In this document: positions 26,467 through 36,581 of the stretch, one piece after another
Layout: the number at the start of each line of letters is the position of its first letter
Position numbering within the stretch: position 1 is the first letter of the stretch
Source: JASDSY01 sp041441465
GTDB lineage: Bacteria; Muiribacteriota; UBA9980
Assembly: GCA_041441465.1 (NCBI GenBank)
Contig: JASDSY010000021.1
Location: 1 to 64,000, forward strand
DNA length: 64,000 nucleotides
Direction of reading: 5' to 3'
Position numbers and translations under genes: made by a program
The notes under the pieces: model-generated
The model's input: the letters and a program-made list of their open reading frames with translations, nothing else
The model's database searches: none
What the model was told of the DNA's origin: nothing

Positions 26467-27306
26467 TTACCGTTTTTCCTTTCTTAATTTTGAATTAATA
26501 AACAATTCAATAGCTTTAAAATATTCTTCGACGCTTTTGTCGTCGCCCGTGCGGTTGTGACCGACATTTTTAATTATATAAGCCTGATGGTCGCAGCGCG
26601 CATGGCGGTTAAGTATATCCAGGTTTGCATTATTAATGACCATATCAAGTTCGGCGTGAGCCATAAACCAGGGCACCTCGATTCGTTCGGCATAATCTTT
26701 ACTTTTAAGCTCATTCGGCACAAAAGGATAAAAAATAAATATAAGCTTACTTAAAAGAACGTGGTCTTTAAGAGAAGCGAACGTCGATTCGGTAATAATC
26801 GCGTCAACTTTTGGAGAATCCGCCTGGCCAATGGCCGCAGCGCCGCCTAACGACCTGCCGTATACTACTAATTTTTTATTGGTGCCATATATTTTACTTG
26901 TCACATAATCCAAAGCGGCATCGCAATCTGCATAAAAAGTCTTGTAATCTGATGTTCCGGTGCTTTTTCCATACCCTTTATAATCATAAGTATAAATATC
27001 CGCTTTTAAGAGTCTGGAGAAGCGTATATAATCGTCAATAAAATCAGAAAGATTGCCTGTATTTCCGTGATTATACAAAAGCACGCACTCGCTGGTTCCT
27101 TTATAAGGAATAAACCAGCCGCAAAGTTTTTCCTGTTCAAGCGTCTCAAAAAAGAACTCGCTTGCCCCTTCAGGCATCGCCTTATAATCCGAACGCGGGT
27201 GAAAAATTTTCTGATTAATGTTTAACATCAGATAAATGCCGCATATAAGATATACGCCGGCCACTATTAAAAGATATATTATCATTCTCTTCTTAAATCC
27301 ATTCAC
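26467..27306 (-). CDS. Membrane-anchored alpha/beta hydrolase (BEM46/YfhR-like)
   Basis: A 279-aa serine hydrolase. An N-terminal membrane anchor (about 8-28) precedes a hydrolase fold with the oxyanion segment LYNHGNTGN, the YDYKGYGKSTG signature, the nucleophile elbow YGRSLGG, an acidic residue in AHAELDMV and a histidine in NVGHNRTG. All three catalytic positions are present. The substrate is unknown; homologues are annotated only as general hydrolases. It is co-transcribed with the tusA-like gene downstream. Confidence 0.86.
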   Translation of the reverse strand: MNGFKKRMIIYLLIVAGVYLICGIYLMLNINQKIFHPRSDYKAMPEGASEFFFETLEQEKLCGWFIPYKGTSECVLLYNHGNTGNLSDFIDDYIRFSRLLKADIYTYDYKGYGKSTGTSDYKTFYADCDAALDYVTSKIYGTNKKLVVYGRSLGGAAAIGQADSPKVDAIITESTFASLKDHVLLSKLIFIFYPFVPNELKSKDYAERIEVPWFMAHAELDMVINNANLDILNRHARCDHQAYIIKNVGHNRTGDDKSVEEYFKAIELFINSKLRKEKR

Positions 27307-27449
27307 TTATTAATCGCCAAACTTTACGTTTAATTACCTCAAGCCATTTTAACATAAAATAAATATTTTAAAAAGCATTTTCTTATTTTTCTAACTTTTT
27401 CTTTTTATTTTTCATATTTTTTTTATTTTCAAATTGTTGTTGATTTTTA

Positions 27450-27478
27450 TTGAAAAAATTAAACGTTTATGTTAAAAT
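27450..27478 (+). promoter_or_regulatory. Promoter of the helicase gene
   Basis: TTGAAA (27450-27455), 17-bp spacer, TAAAAT (27473-27478). Transcription should begin near 27485, so the in-frame ATG at 27469 lies inside the promoter and cannot be the start. Confidence 0.8.
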
Positions 27479-27525
27479 ATCCTGATTTTAAATTAAATTT
27501 TAACATAGAGAAGGTTGTTACATAT

Positions 27526-30500
27526 ATGGATTCCTTTGCTACGCTTAACCCGAGTCAATACGAGGCAGTTACCAGCAGCGATGGCCCCTTGATTATTTTC
27601 GCCGGCGCCGGAACCGGCAAAACCCGTGTTATTACAAATCGAATAGCATATCTTGTAAAAAATAAAAACGTCAATCCCAAAAATATCCTTGCGATAACAT
27701 TTACAAACAAAGCCGCGGAAGAGATGCGCGAAAGAGTTGATGAAATCCTTCCCGGCGCATGCCGTGATATCTGGGTATCTACTTTTCATAAAATTTGCCT
27801 TTTTATTTTAAGGGCTAATGCCGAAGAAATTGGTTTTACCAAAGACTTTATTATTTATGATGACGCCGACCAGACATCATTAATAAAAGAATGTCTTAAA
27901 GAGCTTAATTTATCCGAAGAAAATTTAAAACCGCGAATGATACTATCCAAAATTTCAATCGCGAAATCCAACCTTGTATCGGCCGATGAGTACCTCCTTA
28001 ATTACAATATAGATAACTCCACATTCGATAAGAACATCGAAAACATATATAAATTATATTCGAAAAAACTGAAAGAAAATAATGCTGTCGACTTCGATGA
28101 CATTATATTCCACGCTGTAAGCGTATTAAAAAATTCGGAAAAAGTATTAAAAACATACCAGACGCGTTTTAAATTTATATTAGTTGACGAATACCAGGAC
28201 ATAAACTATTCGCAATACATTTTCATAAAACTTTTGGCCCAAACGCATAAAAATATATGCGTCGTCGGTGATGATGACCAGTGCGTATGCGCGAATTATC
28301 AGGCATTAACAAGCAACGGCTATCAGCGCCTCGACCAGTTCATAGAAGGCCTCCAGGTCGTATCATGCTCCGGGCACGATACGCTTAATTTAGCGTCGGT
28401 TAACAAAGTTATGAGGAAAGCATATTCAGGCAATATAGTGAAAATTACTCTCGAAAACGGCAAGACAATTGCCGTTACGCCTAATCATCTGCTGTTCGCG
28501 CGCTACAACACGTCGTCGACACTGCATTACATATATTTAATGCACCGGCGTTCAGTCGGCTTCAGAATAGGTGTATGCCAGGGCCTTTCGCTGTTCACCG
28601 AATCGAGGAAAAACGACCTCGAGGAAGGCGACAAAGTATGGATACTAAAAATATGCCAAAATCCTAAGGATGCGGCATACTACGAAACGCTTTACTCCAC
28701 CAAGTACGGAATCCCGACGCTGCATTTCAACGCTAAAATAAATATACAATCAATAGATCAGGAAAAACTTAATTCGATTTATAAAAATGTCGATACGCGT
28801 GTGCGCGCAGAAGTGCTGATGCAGGATATGACAATTTATGAAGAACACCCTCATTATGTTTCGGTCGCAAGGACCCGTAATATTTCCTCGCCTAAAGTAA
28901 TGTCAGTAACGATGTTTGGCGGCAACGAAAGAAACCAGTCAAACGGTTGGTATTGCCATAAAGTCAACCTCGACATTAACGCAAACGCTATTCCGGCGGC
29001 AAAAAGCGCAGTAATGGCAGTCGGCGGCAAAAAATACGACAACTACGATAAATGGAAAGTCGAAGCTGCGCGCGAGGATTATACCGACGTAGTGCAGCTG
29101 GCAAAAAATATCGCCGGCATCGAAGAAATAATGCTTGTTGAAAAAGCACAGCTGACAACTAAAAACGTATGCTATCAGCTTCCAGCTTCGCACATCCACG
29201 AAAGCATGATAATGCCTTATTTTAATCATATCTCGGGAAAAATTGAGGAATATCTTGTAACAAGCGTCGAAACCGAAGAATACGAAGGCTTCGTATACGA
29301 CCTCTCAGTCAAGAATTTGCATAATTACATAGTCGACGGGTTTATTGTCCATAATTCCATTTACTCATGGCGCGGCGCCGATGTCAGATCGATACTTAAT
29401 TTCGAAAAAGACTATCCGAACGCCACAGTTGTCAAGCTCGAACAAAATTACAGGTCCACGAAGACAATATTGCTGGCAGCTTCTGAAGTAATAAAAAACA
29501 ACATGAACAGGCGCGAAAAAACATTATGGACGACCGGTGAAAAAGGCGAAAAAATAACAATTTACGAAGCGCTGAATGAGCAGGCCGAAGTCATATTCGC
29601 GATTAATCAGATGCGGCAGGTAATTTACCGCGAAGACAAAAAGTATTCTGACTTCGCATTTTTTTACCGCACAAACGCCCAATCGCGCGTAATTGAAGAA
29701 ACGCTCATAAAAGAAGGCATTCCGTATAAAATGGTCGGTTCCATTAAATTTTACCAGCGTAAGGAAATAAAAGACATAATAGCGTATTTACGCCTGATTT
29801 TAAACCCGAGAGACAACGTCAGCCTTTCGAGAATACTTAACGTGCCGCGCCGCGGCATAGGCGAAAAGTCTATAAATTCACTCGAAGCATTTGCCAAACA
29901 AATGAATGTATCGATATTCGAGGCGCTTTCAAGGGTCGCTGAAATCGAGGATCTGCCGTTAAAAGCAAAAAATACGACGCTTAATTTCGTCGACCTGATA
30001 AACGAATTGCGCGATGACGCTTCAAAGATGAACGTCACCGACCTCGCTAAAAATGTCCTTGAAAAAACAGGATATTTAAAGGAATTAAAGGTTATAAACT
30101 CGTCACAGACAGTCGACCGTTCAAAAAACATAAGCGAATTTTTATCGGTAACTGAAAATTACGACAACGAAAATAACAATGCCGGCCTTGCAGGGCTGCT
30201 TGAAAGAATAACGCTTGTGAGTGATATAGACGAAATAGATTCAGGATCGAATGCCGTAACTTTAATGACATATCATTCGGCCAAGGGTCTTGAATTTCCG
30301 GTAGTATTCATGCTCGGAATGGAAGAACGCCTTTTCCCTCATGAACATAGCGGCGACGAAGTACTCGATATTTCCGAGGAACGGCGCTTATGCTACGTCG
30401 GCATGACCAGGGCCAGAGAACGATTGTATCTTGTACACACAAGGCAGCGCAGGATTTTCGGATCGGTATTCAATAACCCGCCGTCACGTTTTGTAAATGA

Positions 30501-30885
30501 AATACCTGATTCGCTTGTAATAAAAATATCCTGCGAAGATGAATTTTTAAACAGTATTCCTCAAATTACAAGGCAGCGAGTGGTATTCAGCGACGGCGGC
30601 CATACCGACGATTTTACCGGCTCACGCGATATCGGCCCTGAATTTTCAGCCGGCCGGGATATATCGGCTGAAGCAGCCGTAAACGCAGCAGAAAATGAAG
30701 ATGACGCCGCGGAATTCGGCGGAGTTAAATTCAGAAAGGGCGACAGGGTCAAACATTCGATGTGGGGAATCGGCATAGTCCTTGAAGCCAGCGGCTACGG
30801 CGATGACTGCCTGGTTAAAGTCAATTTTATGAATGTCGGCGAAAAGAAACTTCTTTTAAAATATGCGCCGCTTGATAAAATATAA
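27526..30885 (+). CDS. UvrD/PcrA-family DNA helicase interrupted by an intein
   Basis: A superfamily-1 3'-5' helicase for repair and replication restart. From the ATG at 27526 (GAGAAGG about 11 nt upstream, and downstream of the promoter) the precursor is 1119 aa; without the 358-aa intein it is about 761 aa, normal for PcrA. Motifs in order: LNPSQYEAV (Q motif), AGAGTGKT (Walker A), TFTNKAAEEM, VDEYQDIN (Walker B), GDDDQ-intein-SIYSWRGAD (motif III), LEQNYRST, TYHSAKGLEFPVVF and VGMTRARERLYL. The C-terminus ends with the PcrA-type domain (GDRVKHSMWGIGIVLE). The intein cuts motif III exactly between Gln and Ser, so activity requires splicing. Confidence 0.93.
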   Translation: MDSFATLNPSQYEAVTSSDGPLIIFAGAGTGKTRVITNRIAYLVKNKNVNPKNILAITFTNKAAEEMRERVDEILPGACRDIWVSTFHKICLFILRANAEEIGFTKDFIIYDDADQTSLIKECLKELNLSEENLKPRMILSKISIAKSNLVSADEYLLNYNIDNSTFDKNIENIYKLYSKKLKENNAVDFDDIIFHAVSVLKNSEKVLKTYQTRFKFILVDEYQDINYSQYIFIKLLAQTHKNICVVGDDDQCVCANYQALTSNGYQRLDQFIEGLQVVSCSGHDTLNLASVNKVMRKAYSGNIVKITLENGKTIAVTPNHLLFARYNTSSTLHYIYLMHRRSVGFRIGVCQGLSLFTESRKNDLEEGDKVWILKICQNPKDAAYYETLYSTKYGIPTLHFNAKINIQSIDQEKLNSIYKNVDTRVRAEVLMQDMTIYEEHPHYVSVARTRNISSPKVMSVTMFGGNERNQSNGWYCHKVNLDINANAIPAAKSAVMAVGGKKYDNYDKWKVEAAREDYTDVVQLAKNIAGIEEIMLVEKAQLTTKNVCYQLPASHIHESMIMPYFNHISGKIEEYLVTSVETEEYEGFVYDLSVKNLHNYIVDGFIVHNSIYSWRGADVRSILNFEKDYPNATVVKLEQNYRSTKTILLAASEVIKNNMNRREKTLWTTGEKGEKITIYEALNEQAEVIFAINQMRQVIYREDKKYSDFAFFYRTNAQSRVIEETLIKEGIPYKMVGSIKFYQRKEIKDIIAYLRLILNPRDNVSLSRILNVPRRGIGEKSINSLEAFAKQMNVSIFEALSRVAEIEDLPLKAKNTTLNFVDLINELRDDASKMNVTDLAKNVLEKTGYLKELKVINSSQTVDRSKNISEFLSVTENYDNENNNAGLAGLLERITLVSDIDEIDSGSNAVTLMTYHSAKGLEFPVVFMLGMEERLFPHEHSGDEVLDISEERRLCYVGMTRARERLYLVHTRQRRIFGSVFNNPPSRFVNEIPDSLVIKISCEDEFLNSIPQITRQRVVFSDGGHTDDFTGSRDIGPEFSAGRDISAEAAVNAAENEDDAAEFGGVKFRKGDRVKHSMWGIGIVLEASGYGDDCLVKVNFMNVGEKKLLLKYAPLDKI
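28282..29355 (+). mobile_element. Intein inside the UvrD/PcrA helicase
   Basis: A 358-residue in-frame insert between GDDDQ and SIYSWRG. It starts with Cys (CVCANYQALTS), has a block-B-like motif with His (IAVTPNHLLFA), and ends with the F/G block region YDLSVKNLHNYIVDGFIVHN followed by Ser +1 of the host. These are the residues needed for standard (class 1) splicing: Cys1, TxxH, His-Asn, Ser+1. The middle, about 200 residues, is longer than a mini-intein linker, but I find no clear LAGLIDADG or HNH signature, so a homing nuclease may be degenerate or of an unrecognised type. Confidence 0.9.
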
Positions 30886-30964
30886 CAATCGCTGCTGTTT
30901 TTAAGTAATATACGAATTTTTACTTCTGTATAATAAAAATAAATTGAAGGGCCGTAAATTATAA

Positions 30965-33271
30965 ATGGAATATATTCAACTCGAAGAAAAAATCAAAAGT
31001 TATAACCCGAACGCGAATTTCGAAATCATAAAAAAGGCTTATGATTTCGCGCTGGAAGCTCACAAAGAGCAGCGCCGCGCATCTGGCGAACCTTATTTCA
31101 TACATCCTTTCAGCGTCGCGATGACGCTGGCGGATTTCCAGCTCGATGCCACATCGATCGTAGCCGGGCTTTTACATGACGTAGTTGAGGACACCAAATA
31201 TACGCTCGAAGACATCGATCATAATTTCGGCCAGACAATGGCGCTTATAATCGACGGAGTTACGAAACTTTCAAAACTTTCCTTCAAGACAAAAGAAGAG
31301 TGCGCAGCCGAGAATCTCCGCAAAATGCTGTTTGCTATGGTCAAAGATATCAGGGTCATACTTGTTAAAATCGCTGACCGCTTAAACAATATCCGCACGA
31401 TAAAATCCCTTCCCGTCGAAAAACAAAAGCGCATAGCCCAGGAAACGCTCGATATTTATGCGCCTTTATCCAACAGACTCGGTATGCATAATGTAAAAGT
31501 TGAACTCGAAGATCTATGCTTCAGGATATGTGAACCCGAAATCGCATACGAGCTTGAAACAAAGCTTGTAAAAGACAAAACTACACGTGAAGAATATATA
31601 GAGGACATAATCGCGGAAATCCAGAAAGAATGTAACTCCAATAATATCGAATGCAAGCTTTCCGGCCGGCCCAAACATTTATACAGCATATACAAAAAAT
31701 TAAAAAGCAAAGATAAAACCATTGAGGATATTTACGATCTGATAGGCGTAAGGGTTCTTGTAGGCAGCATAAACGACTGCTACGCGGTCCTCGGAATTGT
31801 TCATAAGCTCTGGAAACCGATAATGGGCCGCTTTAAAGATTATATTGCGGTTCCCAAAACCAATATGTACCAATCGCTTCATACGACTATAATGCATCCT
31901 AAAGGCGAGCCGGTAGAGGTCCAAATTCGTACGTTTTTGATGGACAGAATTGCCGAGGACGGTATCGCGGCACATTGGAACTATAAAGAGGCCGGTTCAC
32001 GCAAACCAGGTGAAAGCTCAAAAGAAGAAGTAGCATGGCTCCGTCAGCTCGTAAACTGGCACCGCGACGTTACCGACGCTCGCGAATATATCGAAACTAT
32101 AAAGGTCGACCTTTATCAGGACGAAGTTTTCGTATTCACGCCAAACGGCGATATACGCGTTCTTACGGCGCACAGCACGCCGATCGACTTCGCGTATCTG
32201 ATACACACGGAAGTCGGACATAAATGCGTCGGCGCAAAAGTAAACGGCAAGATGGTTCCGATCGACTACGAACTTAAAAATGGCGATATCGTAGATATTT
32301 TGACTTCAAATACAGCGCGCCCTTCGAAAGACTGGCTTAAAATAGTCAAATCCGCCCATGCGCGTTCCAAAGTCAAAGCCTGGTTCAAAAATGAAGAAAG
32401 ATCGAACGATTTTAAGAAAGGCCGCGACAGCTTTATTGATTATTTTAACGGTCACATAAAAGATATAGTTAAGTACTATGAAGAACATGGAAAGAATCCA
32501 TTCATAACCGATAAGGAAAAACTGCCTCCTAAGGATGAAAAGTTCGTCATTGCCAAAGAAGATTATGAAATAACCAAGTTTTTCAAGTCAAAATTATTTA
32601 TAAGCGTGATAAATGATTTTGAGTTAAAAAACAGCGATGATTTCTTTGTAATGGTCGGACGCGGCGAATTTCATTTAAAAAATTTTTTCGCCAAGATGTT
32701 CCCGGATTATTCGGATTATGTCCTTACCAAAGGCAAAACCTCGATCCAAAATTTTCAAAAAAAGGCTCCCGAAAAAAAGCCGAAAGCAGTCAACGGCGTT
32801 ATAGTGTCAGGGCTTGACGACGTAATGGTGCGGTTTTCAAAATGCTGTACGCCTGTTCCCGGCGATCCTATATTAGGTTTTGTTACAAGAGGCCGCGGAG
32901 TTTCAATTCACAGGCGCAACTGCCCAAACATATCAACCATTTTAAGCGAAGAAAAAGACCGCATGATAGAGGTCGCCTGGGACGAAAGCAGGCTCAACGG
33001 GAATAATATCACCTATGCTACACAAATAAGAGTCAAGGCGATAGATAGGCCGCACTTAATATTTAACGTCACCACCCTTATTTCAAACTTAAAATTCAAT
33101 ATTTATGAATTACACGCCCGCATCGAAAAAAATTTCGCTATTCTCGAGTTTACTATCGATATAACTAATATCGGCCAGCTCCAGGAATTGATAACCAACC
33201 TTGAAAAGGTCGACGGCGTAATGAACGTTTATAGAATAGAAGCAGGCGGCGACGCCGCGGTCAAGGAATAA
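30965..33271 (+). CDS. rel: Bifunctional (p)ppGpp synthetase/hydrolase
   Basis: A 768-aa RelA/SpoT homologue that makes and degrades the stringent-response alarmone. Domains in order: HD hydrolase (about 20-190) with intact HDVVEDT at 71-77; synthetase (about 230-350) with GRPKHLYSIYKK, VPKTNMYQSLHT and EVQIRT; TGS (about 395-460, DEVFVFTPNGDI); a helical and Cys-containing region with CCTPVPGD near 622; and an ACT domain at the C-terminus. Both catalytic halves keep their signature residues, so the protein should be bifunctional, as expected for a single Rel enzyme. It lies 79 bp after the helicase gene. Confidence 0.94.
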   Translation: MEYIQLEEKIKSYNPNANFEIIKKAYDFALEAHKEQRRASGEPYFIHPFSVAMTLADFQLDATSIVAGLLHDVVEDTKYTLEDIDHNFGQTMALIIDGVTKLSKLSFKTKEECAAENLRKMLFAMVKDIRVILVKIADRLNNIRTIKSLPVEKQKRIAQETLDIYAPLSNRLGMHNVKVELEDLCFRICEPEIAYELETKLVKDKTTREEYIEDIIAEIQKECNSNNIECKLSGRPKHLYSIYKKLKSKDKTIEDIYDLIGVRVLVGSINDCYAVLGIVHKLWKPIMGRFKDYIAVPKTNMYQSLHTTIMHPKGEPVEVQIRTFLMDRIAEDGIAAHWNYKEAGSRKPGESSKEEVAWLRQLVNWHRDVTDAREYIETIKVDLYQDEVFVFTPNGDIRVLTAHSTPIDFAYLIHTEVGHKCVGAKVNGKMVPIDYELKNGDIVDILTSNTARPSKDWLKIVKSAHARSKVKAWFKNEERSNDFKKGRDSFIDYFNGHIKDIVKYYEEHGKNPFITDKEKLPPKDEKFVIAKEDYEITKFFKSKLFISVINDFELKNSDDFFVMVGRGEFHLKNFFAKMFPDYSDYVLTKGKTSIQNFQKKAPEKKPKAVNGVIVSGLDDVMVRFSKCCTPVPGDPILGFVTRGRGVSIHRRNCPNISTILSEEKDRMIEVAWDESRLNGNNITYATQIRVKAIDRPHLIFNVTTLISNLKFNIYELHARIEKNFAILEFTIDITNIGQLQELITNLEKVDGVMNVYRIEAGGDAAVKE

Positions 33272-33321
33272 TCAAAATCGAGAATTTATATCATGAATAA
33301 CATTATTAAACTATACATAAA

Positions 33322-33350
33322 TTGACATTTTTATATTTTTTTGTTAGAAT
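33322..33350 (+). promoter_or_regulatory. Near-consensus promoter of the signalling island
   Basis: TTGACA (33322-33327), 17-bp spacer, TAGAAT (33345-33350). The expected transcription start falls at about 33357, on the first ATG of the kinase gene, so the message would be leaderless or would use the ATG at 33366. Confidence 0.82.
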
Positions 33351-33356
33351 AAAAAC

Positions 33357-36300
33357 ATGACGAGTATGTTTTTGACAATAAGCATAGCCGATATAGCCCG
33401 ATGTGTAAGCTTGGCAATTTTATTTCCTGCGGTATCGGCCGCCGGGAATATCTCGTCACCATCTCCGGTTAATCAGATTTTTGAACAATCATATTCGTAT
33501 ATTTTCTTTATTATCTCATTCTTTCTTATTGTTTCATTATATTTCAATTTCAAATTTTATAAACGGCATTCAAGAACGACCGGTAATTCAGTAAAAAAAC
33601 TTACCGGCAGCGATTTATCAACAGAAATAAATCAAAATGGATACAGTTTTGAAAAGGTCATAGAATCTTCGCCCGTCGCAATTTCAGTTATCGATAATGC
33701 AGGTAACGCCCTGTCTACAAATAAAAGTTTTATTGAGCTGTTCGGCTACAGCATTGGCGAGTTCAAAAAAGTATCAGAATGGTTTGTTCAGGCCTATCCC
33801 GATGCCAATTACAGGCAGCATGTTATTCAGGTCTGGAATAAGAAAATCGAAGAATATAACAAAACAGGAATATTCCTTCCCGTGACAGCTAAAGTTCGAT
33901 GCAAAACCGGCGAATTTAAAACCATAGAATTTAATTATTCATCGATCGGCGATTCAAATGTAATAACTTTTGTCAACTTAACAGCGCGCAAGGAGCTCGA
34001 AGAAAAACTCATTATAAAAGACCAAAAACTTCAAAAACAGAACGAGGCATTAATCTCGATTATAGTCGAAGGCGACCTGTTTCACGAAGATTTTCAAAAA
34101 GCCATATCAAAAATAACTGAAATTTGCGCATCGTTAATCGAAACCGAACGTATCAGCGTATGGTTTTATTCTCAAAATTATGAAGAAATAACATGCATTG
34201 ACCTTTATCAGGCATCGGTCCAAAAACATAGCTCGGGAATGAAACTGAAATCTGCAAATTTTCAAAATTACGTTAATTCTCACCGCCGCGGAAATGTGAT
34301 TTCAGTTTTTGATGTTTATAATGACCAGCTGACTCAAGGAATCCCTCGTGAATATTTCTCACAGAATAACATCCATTCGCTTATGGATGTTCCAATATGG
34401 CTTCATGACAAAGTCGGCGGCCTTTTAAGCTGCGAGCACACGAATTCAAAGAAAAAATGGACCACCGAAGAAGAAAGATTCTTACTGAATATGACGACAA
34501 TAATAGCCATTTGCTTTGAAATAAATGAAAGGCAGAAAAAAGAAAACGCCGCCGCACAAAACAAAAATCATATAAAAAAGCAGTACGAGACAATACTTAA
34601 TCTTATCCTCGACGGCAGGCTGTTTCAAGGCGATTTTAAATATATTTCAATGGAAATAACTGAAATTTGCGCAGGTTTATTAAACGTCGAACGCGTCGGA
34701 ATATGGCTTCATGATGAAAAAAATAATTTAATAAGATGCATTGACCAATTTCAAAAATCAAAAAAATTCCACTGCGAAGGCGATACACTTAATACGCTCG
34801 AATTTCCAAAATATATCGAAAAATTAAAGAACGGAAACATAATTTCAGCTTACGACGTATATAGCGATCCGGCTGTCAATGAAATTCCCGAATCATACTA
34901 TAAAAAATACGATATTTTTTCAATGCTTGACGCTCCATTCTGGCACAATGAAAAGATAAGCGGAATAATATGCCTTGAAAACACAAATGAAAAACGTCAA
35001 TGGACGCCCGATGAAGAAAAGTTTGTAACAATGCTGGGGACGCTGCTTTCTTTATGTTTCGAAGTGAGCGAAAGAAAAAAAGCCGAAGACTCACTTAAAA
35101 CTAATGAAAATCAACTTAACGCCCTTATCAATTCGACTCCAGACATAATATGCTTTAAAGACGGCGAAGGACGATGGCTTATCGCTAATAATTCCGATAT
35201 CGAACTTTTCAACCTCAAAAACGTTGATTATAAAAACAAAAAAGACTCGGAATTAGCCAATTACACCCTGCCGTTATATAAAGACTCTTTTTTACTTTGC
35301 GAATCGACAGACGAGGAAGCCTGGCGAAAAGGCAGCGCCATCAGAAATGAAGAACAGATTCCTCTTCCGGGCGGAGGATATAATATTTATGATATAATAA
35401 AAATACCGATTTTTAATCCTGACAGCAGCCGTAAAGGCCTTGTTATTTTCGGCCGCGACACTACCGAACGCAAAAGAAAAGAAGAAGAACTTAAAATAAG
35501 CGAAACAAAGTTTAGGACGCTTTTTCAAAGTTTAACCGAGGGCGTAGCGATACACGAAATGTTATACGGCGCTGACGGTAAGGCTAATGACTATAAAATT
35601 ATCGAAGTTAATCCGGCGTTCGAGAAGCTGCTGAACATATCCGCAGCCCATGCCATAAACTGCAAGGCAAGCGAACTTTATCAAGCCAGCGAAGCTCCTT
35701 ATTTAGCGGAATATGAAAAAGTGGTACAAACCGGAGTTCCTTTCATTTTTAATACTTATTTTCAGCCAATGGATAAATATTTTTACATATCCGCCCTTTC
35801 ATATAAAAAAGGCCAATTTGTAACCGTATTCAATGATGTAACCAATATAAAACGTAATGAAGATGACCTGAAGCGAAAAAATGAGGAAATGACAAAATTC
35901 ATTTATACGGTTTCTCACGATTTAAAAAACCCTCTTGTTACAATAAGATCGTTTACAGATTTTCTCAAGCAGGACCTTTCAAAAAACAACGAACCGGCGT
36001 TAAGCAAAGATTTTCAATATATACACGGCGCCGCTGATAAAATGGAACTACTGCTTAACGAATTGCTCGAATTATCGCGTATAGGCAGAAAAGTTAATCC
36101 AAAAAAAGAAATACCTCTTATAAATATCGTAAAAGACGCTCTTGAGCTTATATCAAACAAATTATCAAATAAAAATATAGAATTTACGCTGCCCGATGAA
36201 AATATTATTATTTACGGCGACAATCAAAGATTAGTGGAATTATACAAAAATTTAATAGATAACGCCGTAAAATTTATGGGCAGCCGGCCGGATCCCAAAA

Positions 36301-36581
36301 TTGAAATAGGCGTTATCGAAGAAAAAAAATCAAAGGTGCTTTTTGTAAAAGACAACGGCACCGGAATAGATCAAAGATATCAGCATAAACTTTTCGGCTT
36401 GTTTGAAAAACTCGACCCGCATTCCGAAGGTACCGGAATGGGACTTGCGATATCAAAAAAAATAGTGGAAACACATGACGGAAAAATATGGGCAGTCTCC
36501 GAAGGCGTCGGAAAAGGCACAATTTTTTATTTCACTCTCGGCCAGACAAGAATTATAGAAAAAGGAGAGGATCAAAAATGA
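33357..36581 (+). CDS. PAS-GAF-GAF-PAS-PAS sensor histidine kinase (paralogue 1)
   Basis: A 1074-aa kinase. Residues 1-29 resemble a signal peptide, and a membrane helix follows at about 48-66 with the motif LYFNFKF. Then come PAS (about 95-215), two GAF domains (about 235-385 and 410-560, both with a TEICA-type start and a final SxCFE helix), a PAS_4-like domain (about 575-705, TPDIICFKDGEGRWLIANN), a further PAS (about 715-835), HisKA with His near 853 (FIYTVSHDLKNPLVTI) and HATPase (DNGTGID ... GTGMGLAISKKI). No ribosome site is visible; the promoter implies a leaderless or near-leaderless start. Its stop overlaps the next response regulator (ATGA). The 38696 gene has the same architecture. 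Confidence 0.88.
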   Translation: MTSMFLTISIADIARCVSLAILFPAVSAAGNISSPSPVNQIFEQSYSYIFFIISFFLIVSLYFNFKFYKRHSRTTGNSVKKLTGSDLSTEINQNGYSFEKVIESSPVAISVIDNAGNALSTNKSFIELFGYSIGEFKKVSEWFVQAYPDANYRQHVIQVWNKKIEEYNKTGIFLPVTAKVRCKTGEFKTIEFNYSSIGDSNVITFVNLTARKELEEKLIIKDQKLQKQNEALISIIVEGDLFHEDFQKAISKITEICASLIETERISVWFYSQNYEEITCIDLYQASVQKHSSGMKLKSANFQNYVNSHRRGNVISVFDVYNDQLTQGIPREYFSQNNIHSLMDVPIWLHDKVGGLLSCEHTNSKKKWTTEEERFLLNMTTIIAICFEINERQKKENAAAQNKNHIKKQYETILNLILDGRLFQGDFKYISMEITEICAGLLNVERVGIWLHDEKNNLIRCIDQFQKSKKFHCEGDTLNTLEFPKYIEKLKNGNIISAYDVYSDPAVNEIPESYYKKYDIFSMLDAPFWHNEKISGIICLENTNEKRQWTPDEEKFVTMLGTLLSLCFEVSERKKAEDSLKTNENQLNALINSTPDIICFKDGEGRWLIANNSDIELFNLKNVDYKNKKDSELANYTLPLYKDSFLLCESTDEEAWRKGSAIRNEEQIPLPGGGYNIYDIIKIPIFNPDSSRKGLVIFGRDTTERKRKEEELKISETKFRTLFQSLTEGVAIHEMLYGADGKANDYKIIEVNPAFEKLLNISAAHAINCKASELYQASEAPYLAEYEKVVQTGVPFIFNTYFQPMDKYFYISALSYKKGQFVTVFNDVTNIKRNEDDLKRKNEEMTKFIYTVSHDLKNPLVTIRSFTDFLKQDLSKNNEPALSKDFQYIHGAADKMELLLNELLELSRIGRKVNPKKEIPLINIVKDALELISNKLSNKNIEFTLPDENIIIYGDNQRLVELYKNLIDNAVKFMGSRPDPKIEIGVIEEKKSKVLFVKDNGTGIDQRYQHKLFGLFEKLDPHSEGTGMGLAISKKIVETHDGKIWAVSEGVGKGTIFYFTLGQTRIIEKGEDQK

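Noticed and set aside
27469..27525. Longer N-terminus of the helicase from the ATG at 27469
   Set aside because: This ATG lies between the -35 and -10 elements of the promoter, so it is not transcribed; ATG 27526 has the ribosome site.
28282..29355. LAGLIDADG homing nuclease inside the intein
   Set aside because: I looked for both LAGLIDADG-like helices and an HNH motif and found neither with confidence.
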